Source: JACMNW01 sp043721855
GTDB taxonomy: Bacteria > Pseudomonadota > Alphaproteobacteria > Rhodobacterales > Rhodobacteraceae
Length of the DNA stretch: 38,270 nt
Assembly (NCBI GenBank): GCA_043721855.1
Contig: JAYSPY010000122.1
Span: 1 to 38,270 of the forward strand
Direction: 5' to 3'
A model generated the notes under the pieces. That model saw only the letters and a program-made list of their open reading frames with translations, did not search any database and was not told the DNA's origin. Made by a program: the position numbers and the translations under genes. Shown here piece by piece: positions 7,979 through 16,063 of this stretch. How positions within the stretch are numbered: the first letter of the stretch is position 1; each line of letters starts with the position of its first letter.

Positions 7979-9445
7979 ATGTCCATCGACCTGTCCCTCG
8001 CCGACCTGTCCCGCCTTGACCGTGTGCGCCAGGTGCTGGCCGCGAATGACCCCAACCGGCAGTTCGCAGCACTTGGCATGGCCGAGGTGCATATTTCGGA
8101 CGATGTGCTGCCGCTGCTGGCCGGGGCGATCGACCGGCATTTGCAGGCGGCGGGACATCCTGCGGGCTACAAGGCCGAGGTGCGCCTGATTGTCGATCCG
8201 GTGCTGATCCAGCGTCAGGGCGCGGACCTGAAGGCGCAGGTTGAGGCAATTTTGGCGGCACACCATACGGTGCGCCGCGTGACGATGGATGACGGCCACC
8301 CGATCCTGCACGCCGATGAGGTGATCCTTGACCGCGCCACGGCGGAATCGGTCGGGGCCGAAGTCATTGTGTCGGTCGGCGGCGGCACCATCACGGATGT
8401 GGCCAAGGTCGCGGCGGAACGCAACGGCGTGCCCGTGCACATCGTCGTGCAGACCGCCGCCTCGGTTGACGGCTACACCGACAATTTCGCGGTCGTGCTG
8501 CAAAATGGCGTCAAGACCACGCTGCCGTCGCGCTGGCCCGAGGTGGTTCTGGCCGATACCACGGTGATTGCCGACGCGCCGCAATACCTGAACGCATCGG
8601 GTTTTGGCGAGTTGTTGTCAATGTATGCAGCCCCAGGCGACTGGTATCTGGCGCACCGCATGGGCATGGATACGAAATATGCGCCCGTCCTGCTGGAGAT
8701 GCTCGATCTGTGCGGCGAGGGGGTCGAGGCGTGGTCTGGTGGTATCGCCACTGGCGCGCCCGAGGCCTGCGCGCGGCTGACCACGGCGCTGGCGATGCGC
8801 GGCATCGTGACCGGCGTCGGCGGCACCACCGCGTCCTTGTCGGGGATGGAGCATCTGGTCAGCCATATGTTCGACATGGCAAACGGCGAATTGCACGAAC
8901 CCACGGGCCTGCATGGCGCGCAGGTTGGCGTCGGCTCGGTCATCCGCGCCGCAGCCTGGGAGGTGTTCGTTGAGCGGGTCGCGGCAGAAGGGCTTGATCC
9001 GGCCAGCCTGTTCCCCGCTATCAACGTCCACGAGGCGCGGGTGAAAGCGGCCTTCACCTGGCTGGACCCCTCGGGGCGCATCGGGGCAGAATGCTGGGGC
9101 CGGTACGCCAAAAAGCTTGCAGGCTGGCACGCTTCCCGCGACCAGATTACGGCGGCATTCGCCGGTTGGGACGCGCTGTGCAGCAAACAAGACAGCCTGG
9201 CCTTCGGGTCGCACAAGATGGCGCTGTACCTGCACCGGGCGGGGGCCGCCAAACGTCATACCGATCTTGCCCCGGCGCCTTCGGCAGACAGGCTGCACTG
9301 GGCGGTGCAGAACTGCCCGTTCATGCGCGAGCGGTTCACCGTGGCCGACCTTTTGGTGCTTGCGGGCTGGTGGGATGACGCAGGTGTGGCGCGCGTGCTT
9401 ACCCGTGTGGAACAGGCCTGTGCAGCGGCAGAAAAATCCCGCTGA
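7979..9445 (+). CDS. glycerol-1-phosphate dehydrogenase-like iron/zinc alcohol dehydrogenase (AraM/EgsA family)
   Basis: The 488-residue protein belongs to the dehydroquinate synthase-like / metal alcohol dehydrogenase fold. It has the NAD(P)-binding VGGGTITDVAK at 133-143 and putative metal-site segments GFGELL (208-213), SGMEHLVSH (288-296) and LHGAQVGVG (311-319). The EHL...LHG pairing is that of sn-glycerol-1-phosphate dehydrogenases such as AraM and EgsA. Those are about 350-400 residues, so this one carries roughly 90 extra residues, mainly C-terminal. Where the family usually has a metal-binding Asp (GFGD or GxxD), this protein appears to have E211. The reaction is probably NAD(P)-linked oxidation or reduction of a polyol (phosphate). 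It overlaps the kinase gene by one base (TGATG). Confidence 0.8.
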   Translation: MSIDLSLADLSRLDRVRQVLAANDPNRQFAALGMAEVHISDDVLPLLAGAIDRHLQAAGHPAGYKAEVRLIVDPVLIQRQGADLKAQVEAILAAHHTVRRVTMDDGHPILHADEVILDRATAESVGAEVIVSVGGGTITDVAKVAAERNGVPVHIVVQTAASVDGYTDNFAVVLQNGVKTTLPSRWPEVVLADTTVIADAPQYLNASGFGELLSMYAAPGDWYLAHRMGMDTKYAPVLLEMLDLCGEGVEAWSGGIATGAPEACARLTTALAMRGIVTGVGGTTASLSGMEHLVSHMFDMANGELHEPTGLHGAQVGVGSVIRAAAWEVFVERVAAEGLDPASLFPAINVHEARVKAAFTWLDPSGRIGAECWGRYAKKLAGWHASRDQITAAFAGWDALCSKQDSLAFGSHKMALYLHRAGAAKRHTDLAPAPSADRLHWAVQNCPFMRERFTVADLLVLAGWWDDAGVARVLTRVEQACAAAEKSR

Positions 9446-10962
9446 TGGGCGATCTGGTGCTGGCCATCGACTGTTCGACCACCGCGTCAAAGGCGGTTGT
9501 CTGGGACATGCAGGGCCGCGCCGTCAGCATGGGGCGGGCCGGTTTCAGCCACGCGACCCCGCATCCGGGCTGGGGTGAACAAGACCCGGTTGACTGGTGG
9601 ACCGCCACGGTCGAGGCTATCGGCAAGGCCTGCGGGCGGATCGACGTGTCGCGTCTGGCGGCCATGTCGATCACCCATCAGCGCGAAACCTTTGTCTGCC
9701 TTGATGACAACGACCTTGCCCTGCGCCCGGCCATGCTGTGGCTGGACACCCGCGCCACCGAGGAGGTTCAGCGCTTCGGCTCCGATGCCGTGCACCGGAA
9801 AACCGGCAAGCCACCGAACACGGCGACAAGCTGGTACAAGATGCTGTGGCTGCGCGAACACGAACCCCGCACGCTGGACAGCACCGTGCGGGTCGCGGAC
9901 GTGCATTCCTACCTTGTTCACCGCCTGACCGGCGAATGGGCGACGTCATGGGGCAGCGTCGATCCGCTGGGCGTGCTGGATCTGGAAAGCTTCACGCTGG
10001 ACGAAGGGTTGATCGACGCCACCGGCCTGCCCATGGACGCCTTTCCACCGGTGCATCCGCCGGGCACCGTGCTGGGCGTGCTGCGGCGCGATGTGGCGGA
10101 ATTGCTGGGGCTGACGGCGGGCTTGGCCGTCGTGGCGGGGCTTGGCGACGGGCAGGCGGCGGGCTTGGGCGCGGGCATCACAAGGCCGGGTGAGGCGTAT
10201 CTGAACCTCGGCACCGGGATCGTGTCAGGCACCTTCAGTGCCGCCTACCGCACCGACCGCGCCTTTCGCACCATGACCGGCGGCGTGCCGGGGACTTATC
10301 TGATCGAGACGTTCTTTGGCGGCGGCACCTACAACGTCAGCTGGTTCACCGAGCGTTTCTCGGGTATCGGGCCGCAGCCCTTTGGCCTCGATCTGTCGCC
10401 CGAACGTATTCTGGAGGCCGCCGCCGCCGACCTGCCCGCCGGGGCGAACGGGCTTCTGGCGCTGCCCTACCTTTCCGGGGTGCTGACGCCCTACTGGGAC
10501 AGCAACGCGCGCGGTGTGCTGTTCGGCCTCAGCCCGCAGCACGGCAAGGCGCACCTCTACCGCGCAATTCTGGAAGGTCTGGCGCTGGAGCAACGCCTGT
10601 CCACCACCGGGGCCGAAGCAGCAATGGGCACCCGGACTGATCGGTTCCGCCTGATGGGTGGCGGCACGAAAAGCAGGCTCTGGTGCCAGATCGTCGCCGA
10701 TGTTCTGGAACGCCCGGTTGAGATCGCGCGCGAGGCCGAGGCGACGTGTCTGGGTGCCGGAATGCTGGCCGCAGCCGGGGCCGGGCTGTTCCCCGATATT
10801 CAGGCCGCCGCCGATGCCATGAGCCGTGGCGGGCAGGTCTATGATCCCGAACCGGCGCAATCGGCACGCTATTCCCGGCTTTATGATGTCTACAAGGACA
10901 TCTACCCCGCCCTGCGCGACCAATTCGCCCGCCTGAAAGAAGTTGTGAATGACATCGGTTGA
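9445..10962 (+). CDS. FGGY-family carbohydrate/polyol kinase (XylB/EryA-like)
   Basis: The 505-residue protein has the full length and both actin-like domains of FGGY kinases. The N-terminal phosphate loop is AIDCSTTASKAVVWD, with D9. The expected catalytic base is D235 in GLGDGQAAGLGAG. The later FGGGTYNVSWF and LMGGGTKSRLWCQIVADVL segments are the C-terminal nucleotide-binding signatures. Such kinases phosphorylate xylulose, ribulose, glycerol, erythritol and related compounds; the sequence is XylB-like but the substrate is open. It is translationally linked to the dehydrogenase gene before it and overlaps the HAD gene after it by 14 bases. The simplest reading is that it traps the imported polyol or ketose as its phosphate. 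Confidence 0.9.
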   Translation: MGDLVLAIDCSTTASKAVVWDMQGRAVSMGRAGFSHATPHPGWGEQDPVDWWTATVEAIGKACGRIDVSRLAAMSITHQRETFVCLDDNDLALRPAMLWLDTRATEEVQRFGSDAVHRKTGKPPNTATSWYKMLWLREHEPRTLDSTVRVADVHSYLVHRLTGEWATSWGSVDPLGVLDLESFTLDEGLIDATGLPMDAFPPVHPPGTVLGVLRRDVAELLGLTAGLAVVAGLGDGQAAGLGAGITRPGEAYLNLGTGIVSGTFSAAYRTDRAFRTMTGGVPGTYLIETFFGGGTYNVSWFTERFSGIGPQPFGLDLSPERILEAAAADLPAGANGLLALPYLSGVLTPYWDSNARGVLFGLSPQHGKAHLYRAILEGLALEQRLSTTGAEAAMGTRTDRFRLMGGGTKSRLWCQIVADVLERPVEIAREAEATCLGAGMLAAAGAGLFPDIQAAADAMSRGGQVYDPEPAQSARYSRLYDVYKDIYPALRDQFARLKEVVNDIG

Positions 10963-11881
10963 CCCCCTGCATCCCGCCGCCGAGGTGGCCACTCTGCCGC
11001 TGGCCGATGCCTGGGCCCGGTACGAAGGCATCCGCAGCCGCCTTCCCGCCGCCCGTGCCGCCGGCACTACCCGGCATGTGCGCGGGCTGTTGGAGGTTGC
11101 GCCCGACTTCGACGGCTTCCTGTTCGACAGCTTTGGCGTGCTGAACGTCGGCGAAACCGCGATACTTGGTGCTGCCGCCTGCCTTGATGCCCTGCGTGCC
11201 ATGGGCAAGCAGATCCGCGTGCTGACCAATGCCGCCAGCTATACCGGTGATGCGGCACTGCTGAAATATCGCCGCATGGGCCTTGACGTGCGCCGCGACG
11301 AGATCGTGTCCAGCCGCGACGTGACATTCGCGCATCTCGATGCCGTCGCTCCGGGGCTGACCTGGGGGGCCATCGCCACCGCCGACGATGACTTTGCCGA
11401 TGCGGACGGCCTGCGGATGTTCGATCTGCTGGCACCGGGCCGGTCGTGGGACGAGGCGCAAGGGCTGCTGTTCCTGTCCTCGGCGCGCTGGACGCCCGAG
11501 CTGCAGGACCGGCTGGTGACCGCGCTGATCCGCCGCCCGCGCCCTGTCGTCATCGGCAACCCCGACCTTGTCGCGCCCCGCGAAGGCGGTTTGTCAGTGG
11601 AGCCGGGCTTTTGGGCGCATGACCTGCAAGACCGCACCGGCATCGCGCAGCACCTGTTCGGCAAACCTTACCCAGAGGCGTTCCGCATCGCCCTTTCCGG
11701 CATGGCCCCGGGCCGCTATGCGATGATCGGCGACACGCTGCACACCGATATTCTGGGCGGGCAGGCGGCAGGACTTGCGACCATTCTGGTCACTGACCAC
11801 GGGCTGTTCACCGGCCACAACACCGCCCCCTACATCGCGCAAAGCGGCATCGTGCCCGACATCGCGATGCCCGCCATCTGA
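10949..11881 (+). CDS. HAD-superfamily subfamily IIA hydrolase-like protein with variant motif I
   Basis: The 310-residue protein is a HAD IIA (NagD-type) member. Motif I is FLFDSFGVL with nucleophile D60. Motif II is VLTNAAS, and motif IV is MIGDTLHTDILGGQAAG. The lysine of motif III is probably the K of GKPYPEAF. Classical phosphatases read DxDGT/V at motif I, the second Asp being the general acid/base; here that position is Phe62. A DxWGV form is known in one HAD-IIA hypothetical subgroup, so the change is probably a subfamily trait rather than damage. It may dephosphorylate a pathway intermediate, but the missing Asp leaves activity uncertain. It lies in the operon after the kinase and overlaps it by 14 bases. 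Confidence 0.82.
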   Translation: MTSVDPLHPAAEVATLPLADAWARYEGIRSRLPAARAAGTTRHVRGLLEVAPDFDGFLFDSFGVLNVGETAILGAAACLDALRAMGKQIRVLTNAASYTGDAALLKYRRMGLDVRRDEIVSSRDVTFAHLDAVAPGLTWGAIATADDDFADADGLRMFDLLAPGRSWDEAQGLLFLSSARWTPELQDRLVTALIRRPRPVVIGNPDLVAPREGGLSVEPGFWAHDLQDRTGIAQHLFGKPYPEAFRIALSGMAPGRYAMIGDTLHTDILGGQAAGLATILVTDHGLFTGHNTAPYIAQSGIVPDIAMPAI

Positions 11882-11911
11882 CCGCATCATACCCTTGCAG
11901 GAGAGACCGCC

Positions 11912-12247
11912 ATGACCACCGATATCGCCGAAAAACTGAAAGCCGCAAAGGGCCGGATGGGTGCCTTTGCCAAGACCGCACCCGGCCTGATGGAAGGCTT
12001 CGCCAAGGTGTCAAAACAGGCCACGGCAACGGGGCGCTTTTCATCCGCGCAAAAGGAACTGATCGCCACCGCCATCGCCGTCGCCAAGGGCTGCGAAGAC
12101 TGCATCCTGTACCATGTCGACGGCGCGCGCCGCCACGGCGCAGAAGAGGCCGACCTGATCGAGGCTCTGGAAGTTGCCGTCGAAATGGGCGGCGGCCCGG
12201 CCCTGATGTATGCCGGCAAAGCGCTGGAGGCGTTTCGCGGGCTTTGA
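11912..12247 (+). CDS. carboxymuconolactone decarboxylase / AhpD-like CxxC protein
   Basis: The 111-residue all-helical protein has the AhpD-type redox motif C61-E-D-C64-x-x-x-H68 in AKGCEDCILYHVDGARRHG. CMD-family members of this size act as alkylhydroperoxidases or other thiol oxidoreductases. In Mycobacterium, AhpD takes electrons from a lipoylated E2 and dihydrolipoamide dehydrogenase (established knowledge). That precedent makes it notable that this gene closes an operon containing a free lipoyl protein and an E2 core; a redox link with dihydrolipoamide is inference. A ribosome-binding site GGAGAG precedes the ATG. The gene is 30 bases after the HAD gene and appears to be the last of the operon. 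Confidence 0.85.
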   Translation: MTTDIAEKLKAAKGRMGAFAKTAPGLMEGFAKVSKQATATGRFSSAQKELIATAIAVAKGCEDCILYHVDGARRHGAEEADLIEALEVAVEMGGGPALMYAGKALEAFRGL

Positions 12248-12561
12248 CGGACCGCGCGTAGGGTCGTCAAGCGGCGCGAACCGCCCGCTGGCCTTTCTTG
12301 CCCTGCTTGGCGGATATAGCCGAACAGGGCAAATTGGTGCATCGCATAAGCCGCCCCGCAATATCGCAAAGACCCCAAGCTTCGCGGCCTTGCCGTAGCA
12401 GGTATCGAGGCACTGTAAGCCGGGTTTGTCCCGATGACTGTCGTGGTGACCGCGCGCGGGCAATGTTGGTCGGACAAGCGCATGTGGTTCTTGCAGAGCA
12501 AATCCTGGACCCGTCGCGGTAGGATGCCGTTCCTTTGATCACATCATGTGCAGCAAGGACG
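12248..12561 (+). other. non-coding gap after the catabolic operon
   Basis: No convincing gene was found on either strand in this stretch. Short open frames on the minus strand have no recognisable motif. It probably holds the operon's 3' end and degraded sequence ahead of the IS3 remnant; no clear hairpin plus T-run was seen. Confidence 0.5.
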
Positions 12562-12930
12562 ATGAACCAATTTCACAGGCAGGACGGACGAATTTCGCAA
12601 TAATGCGGTGCGGAATGCATGGACAAGCAAGCTTTCACGGCAGAAGGTTCCTGACGACGTGGGTGGTGGCAAGTCGACGTTGAATAAGCGGATCACGGCG
12701 CAGCGGGACACGGATGTAGCGTCATCCCAGGTCCACGCGCTTGCGCGGGGTAATGTACGGCTTAGTCGTGAGAACCGCATCCTTCGCGAGGAAAGGGACA
12801 TTCTAAATTGAGGCGGATCCGAAAACAGTCCGGGGGGCTGTTTTCCTGACGAAGGCGACTGAGGTCTTTGCAAGCCTAAAGCGCGAAGGTTCAGGTTCGT
12901 CAAAGAACCCACCGCTGGAAAAGCCAAGCG
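12562..12930 (+). mobile_element. degenerate IS3-family insertion sequence remnant (orfA, start of orfB)
   Basis: Translated across frameshifts, this is an IS3-family OrfA. DEFRNNAVRNAWTSKLSR, then VPDDVGGGKSTLNKRITA, RDTDV and ENRILREERDIL follow the usual OrfA order (helix-turn-helix, then leucine zipper). The frame stops at 12809-12811, where the family normally continues KKATxFFAS. About 40 bases later KATEVFASLKR appears, so a short insertion containing a hairpin (12822-12844, AAAACAG with CTGTTTT) seems to have split it. Bases around 12887-12915 read RFRFVKE, then after a two-base shift HRWK, like an OrfB N-terminus. No terminal repeats could be placed, and the rest of orfB is gone. The element cannot move on its own. 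Confidence 0.75.
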
Positions 12931-13027
12931 TGGTGATGGGATTACTCGGTGGCGGTTTTGCAGCAACTTCTGTTGTGGCCGGACTGCGCCGGGGTGGGGT
13001 TTATTGCGCCGGGGGCAGTGCTTGGGT

Positions 13028-13271
13028 TCATTTTTGCGACGGCTTTTTGAACAGCCAGCCGCGCAAGACTGCCGCATTCAGGGCGCCTGCGATTTGTGCA
13101 ATCACGAAACCGGGCAGGTCGGTGAGGCGGATCCCTGCGAAAGTGTCGGTCATCGCGCGGGCAAGCGGCACGGCGGGGTTGGCAAAGCTGGTGCAGGCCG
13201 TGAACCCGTAGGCGGTTGTGATGCAGGCAGCAACGATGATGGCCACGTTGGCCCGGGCAGTTGGGCGTCAG
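13028..13271 (-). pseudogene. 3' fragment of a MIP-family aquaporin (AqpS-like)
   Basis: About 80 C-terminal residues of an aquaporin remain. They include the second channel motif in SFANPAVPLARAMTDTFAGI and the last helix LPGFVIAQIAGAL. Aquaporins are about 230 residues with two NPA motifs, so the N-terminal two thirds, including the first NPA, are missing. The homologous frame begins almost exactly where the arsR coding sequence ends, so a deletion fused the two. AqpS-type channels sit next to arsR in arsenic-resistance operons and let arsenite leave the cell, which matches this neighbourhood. No start codon or ribosome-binding site fits a shorter working protein. Confidence 0.8.
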
Positions 13272-13594
13272 CATGCACGGGCGATCCGGTCCAGGACCGG
13301 GGCGCAGATTTCGGGGAAGCCGCCACAACAATCTTGCAACAGCCATGACAGAAGGCCACGGCCCCCTGTCATGTTGGCGCTGTAACCGATGGAACGGCCA
13401 TCGCGTTTGGGCACAATCAGGCCCGCTGTCTGAAGCTGGGCTGGGTGGGCGGACAGGGTATTGGGGCGCAGGTTCAGCTGGCGGGCAATGTCACCTGCCG
13501 CAAGGCCTGCGGGCATTGTTTGCACCCGCAATCCAAACACCGCCAGGCGTGAGGGGTGTCCACGGGCATCAAAAGCCAAAAGGGGTCGCAACAT
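13268..13594 (-). CDS. arsR: ArsR-family metalloid-responsive repressor
   Basis: The 108-residue protein is a winged-helix ArsR repressor: GHPSRLAVF, then the recognition region GDIARQLNLRPNTLSAHPAQL, the wing PKRDGRSIGYSANM and a C-terminal QDCCGG...C segment. Cysteines in that tail are typical of one arsenite-responsive ArsR group. The family would repress an ars operon until As(III) binds. Here the only downstream partner is the broken aquaporin, and no arsenate reductase or ArsB/Acr3 pump is in the window. Some normally conserved positions look eroded (Pro in TLSAHPAQL where Leu is usual), so the gene may be decaying although its frame is open. Confidence 0.75.
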   Translation of the reverse strand: MLRPLLAFDARGHPSRLAVFGLRVQTMPAGLAAGDIARQLNLRPNTLSAHPAQLQTAGLIVPKRDGRSIGYSANMTGGRGLLSWLLQDCCGGFPEICAPVLDRIARAC

Positions 13595-13654
13595 ATCCAG
13601 GATTCGAGGAATCTCGAAATCGTGTAACAGGCCTGTGACGAACCCTATCGGGGC

Positions 13655-14119
13655 TTAGAGTGCCAGAGCCGTCGTCTTTACCACTGTCCTTAGCGCGAAA
13701 CTGGATTGCATTTGGCGCACACCGGGCAGGCGACTAAGGAACTGGCGGTGGATGCGGGCAAAGTCTTCGGTGTCTTCGGCCATAATCTTGATCAGGTAAT
13801 CGGCGGTGCCGGCCATCAGGTGACATTCCAGAATATCAGGCACTTTCGCGACCGCCTGTTCAAAGGCGTCAAGCAGATCATCGGCTTGGCCTTGCAGGGT
13901 AATCTCGACGAAAACGGTGGTGGGTTTGCGCATTTTGCGGATATCCAGCAGCGCCACATAGGCGGCGATGTAGCCGTCATCCTCCAACCTCTGCACGCGG
14001 CGGTGACAGGCTGAGGGCGACAGGTTCACCCGGTCTGACAGCTCGGCGTTGGTGATGCGGCCTTCCTTTTGCAAGACACCCAAAATGCGGCGGTCGGTGG
14101 CGTCGAGATCTGTGGTCAT
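13655..14119 (-). CDS. Lrp/AsnC-family regulator, probable activator of alanine dehydrogenase
   Basis: The 154-residue protein has the Lrp layout. An N-terminal helix-turn-helix (LDATDRRILGVLQKEGRITN, then ELSDRVNLSPSACHRRVQRLE) is followed by the RAM ligand-binding domain with VFVEITLQGQ and HLMAGTADYLIKIM. It is divergent from alanine dehydrogenase, the classic AldR/ald arrangement, so it probably senses alanine or another amino acid and switches ald. I place the start at MTTDLDATD rather than seven codons upstream because the upstream start would fall within the inverted repeat at 14128-14155, the likely operator. It ends 60 bases from arsR with no sign of shared function. Confidence 0.88.
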   Translation of the reverse strand: MTTDLDATDRRILGVLQKEGRITNAELSDRVNLSPSACHRRVQRLEDDGYIAAYVALLDIRKMRKPTTVFVEITLQGQADDLLDAFEQAVAKVPDILECHLMAGTADYLIKIMAEDTEDFARIHRQFLSRLPGVRQMQSSFALRTVVKTTALAL

Positions 14120-14127
14120 GGGGGATT

Positions 14128-14155
14128 CTTCGCATAACATGGAATTATGTCGAAG
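14128..14155. promoter_or_regulatory. inverted repeat between lrp and ald, likely Lrp-type operator
   Basis: The arms CTTCGCATAA (14128-14137) and TTATGTCGAAG (14145-14155) are complementary apart from one extra T and are separated by seven bases. The dyad lies just upstream of the preferred regulator start and about 107 bases before ald, where an Lrp-type regulator would bind to control both genes. AT-rich sequence follows on the ald side. The assignment as an operator is inference. Confidence 0.55.
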
Positions 14156-14261
14156 CTTCTACCAAGAATTTGATGATTTGTCTGATAAATTTCAAAGCAT
14201 CGACGCCGCGTTTGGTGGACGCTGGTCGGCAAGGACGCATCGTCCATCAAGGAGAGAGCAA

Positions 14262-15380
14262 ATGAAAATCGGTTGCCCAAAAGAGATCAAGCCACAGGAA
14301 TTTCGGGTCGGCATGACGCCGAACGCCGCGCGCGAGGCGGTGGCACACGGGCATACCGTGCTGATCGAGGCCGGGGCAGGGGTTGGGTCTGGATTTACCG
14401 ATGCCGATTACATCGCAGCGGGGGCCAAGATCATCAGCACCGCCGACGAAGTGTTTGCCGGGGCGGATATGATCGTAAAGGTGAAGGAGCCGCAGCCGGT
14501 GGAGCGCGCGCGGTTGCGTGCGGGGCAGGTGTTGTTCACCTATCTGCATCTGGCCCCGGATGCCGCACAAACGCATGACCTGCTGAAATCCGGTGTCACC
14601 GCGATTGCCTATGAAACGGTAACGGATGATCGCGGCGGCCTGCCGCTATTGGCACCGATGTCAGAAGTTGCGGGGCGATTGGCACCGCAGGTTGGGGCGT
14701 GGACGCTGCAAAAGGCCAATGGCGGGCGCGGCGTGTTGATGGGCGGCGTGCCGGGCGTGTTGCCTGCGCGGGTGTTGGTGATTGGCGGCGGGGTTGTGGG
14801 CACCCACGCGGCCAAGATCGCGTCAGGCATGGGCGCGGATGTGACGGTGCTGGACAGGTCGGTGAACCGGCTGCGCTATCTGGATGATGTGTTTGGCGGT
14901 ATGTTCAAATGCGGCTATGCCGATGCAGGCACGACCATCGAATTGGCCCGGGCGGCGGATTTGATCATCGGCGCGGTGCTTATTCCGGGGGCCGCGGCAC
15001 CGAAACTCATTTCGCGGGCGCAGCTTTCAGAATTGAAACCGGGTGCGGCGCTGGTGGATGTGGCGATTGATCAGGGCGGGTGTTTTGAAACCTCCCGCGC
15101 CACGACCCACCAAGACCCGATTTACGAGGTGGACGGCATCATGCATTACTGCGTCGCCAACATGCCGGGGGCTGTGGCGCGCACATCAACGCTGGCCTTG
15201 GGCAATGCGACCATGCCTTTCATGCTGGCCTTGGCTGACAAGGGGTGGAAAAAAGCCTGCGCGGATGACAAGCACCTGCTGGCTGGCCTGAACACCCATG
15301 CGGGGCATCTGACCTATGCCGCAGTCGGGGCGGCTTTGGGGCTGCCCGTGGTGGAGGCGGTGGATGCATTGAATATCTGA
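14262..15380 (+). CDS. ald: alanine dehydrogenase
   Basis: The 372-residue protein matches alanine dehydrogenase in length (about 371) and motifs. The N-terminus is MKIGCPKEIKPQEFRVGMTP. Substrate-binding K75 lies in VKVKEPQ, and catalytic H96 in LFTYLHLAPD. The NAD-binding GGGVVG motif is in VLVIGGGVVGTHAAKIA. It reversibly converts L-alanine to pyruvate and ammonium with NAD+, in the cytoplasm. The start is fixed by AAGGAGAG six bases ahead of the ATG; an open frame further upstream has no such site. The gene is divergent from the Lrp-type regulator and is followed by a good terminator, so it is a single-gene unit. It can feed alanine formed by the transaminase at 21051 back to pyruvate. 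Confidence 0.95.
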   Translation: MKIGCPKEIKPQEFRVGMTPNAAREAVAHGHTVLIEAGAGVGSGFTDADYIAAGAKIISTADEVFAGADMIVKVKEPQPVERARLRAGQVLFTYLHLAPDAAQTHDLLKSGVTAIAYETVTDDRGGLPLLAPMSEVAGRLAPQVGAWTLQKANGGRGVLMGGVPGVLPARVLVIGGGVVGTHAAKIASGMGADVTVLDRSVNRLRYLDDVFGGMFKCGYADAGTTIELARAADLIIGAVLIPGAAAPKLISRAQLSELKPGAALVDVAIDQGGCFETSRATTHQDPIYEVDGIMHYCVANMPGAVARTSTLALGNATMPFMLALADKGWKKACADDKHLLAGLNTHAGHLTYAAVGAALGLPVVEAVDALNI

Positions 15381-15400
15381 AGGACGCGACATTGCGGCAG

Positions 15401-15425
15401 GGGCGGCGTGCGGGCCGCCCTTTTT
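15401..15425 (+). terminator. rho-independent terminator of ald
   Basis: GGGCGGC (15401-15407) pairs perfectly with GCCGCCC (15414-15420) across a six-base loop, and five T follow directly. It lies 20 bases after the ald stop codon. Confidence 0.88.
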
Positions 15426-15450
15426 GTTGAGTTTGCGAAGCAATATGTTG

Positions 15451-15997
15451 CGATTGGTCCAGAGGTTTCAGATGCGTGTCGATTGCCAATTCGTTTTGCC
15501 ATTTTTAGCGATGCGGCATTGATCCGAGATATCGCGAATGCCGCCTGCAGCGGGCCGGACAGCCACAAAGGTTGGACACCGGAAATCGGTTCGTTTGACA
15601 GTGACCGAATCACATTGGAAGAAGCACAGGATGCGCTCGTCGCGCCGATAACCGCCATTATCCTATGTGAGACATCTGCGGGTCCGTCGGCTGCGCGCAG
15701 CCGGATCACGCCGGGGATGAAGCCTGTTTTGGATTGTTCTCGGTGCTGCCGGAATTGCAGGTCGCCGGCTTGGGGCGGGCAATTCTGGAACAGGCGCAAG
15801 CCTGTGCGGTGCAGCTTTGGAGGTGCCGTATGATGAAAATGACTGTCATAAACCCGCAAACCGCATTGACTGCATATTATGAACGGCGGGGGTTTCAGCG
15901 CAGGGGCGAGCACATTCCGTTCCCGAAAGATATCCGTAATGGGCCGCTGCGGGATGATCTGGACCTGATTGTCTTGCGCAAATCGCTTACCGCATAA
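15451..15997 (+). pseudogene. frameshifted GNAT-family N-acetyltransferase
   Basis: Two adjacent frames together give one GNAT protein. The first contains RFAIFSDAALIRDIANAA, SDRITLEEAQDAL and AIILCETSAGP. The second, shifted by one frame near 15725-15735, continues FSVLPELQVAGLGRAILEQA (the acetyl-CoA-binding region) and ends AYYERRGFQRRGEHIPF. In intact homologues these segments are continuous. No good ATG and ribosome-binding site precede the first segment either. The gene is therefore broken unless the frameshift is a sequencing error. GNAT enzymes acetylate small molecules or protein N-termini; the original substrate is unknown. Confidence 0.75.
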
Positions 15998-16063
15998 AAC
16001 CCCCGGATTGCGCTGAACGCCCTTCCCGTGATGTGGCGATTACCTGTGCAACGTCTCGCGGAT

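Noticed and set aside
14049..14261. Upstream extension of alanine dehydrogenase by 71 codons
   Set aside because: It would cover the regulator's start and operator; the ATG at 14262 has a clear ribosome-binding site and gives the usual protein length.
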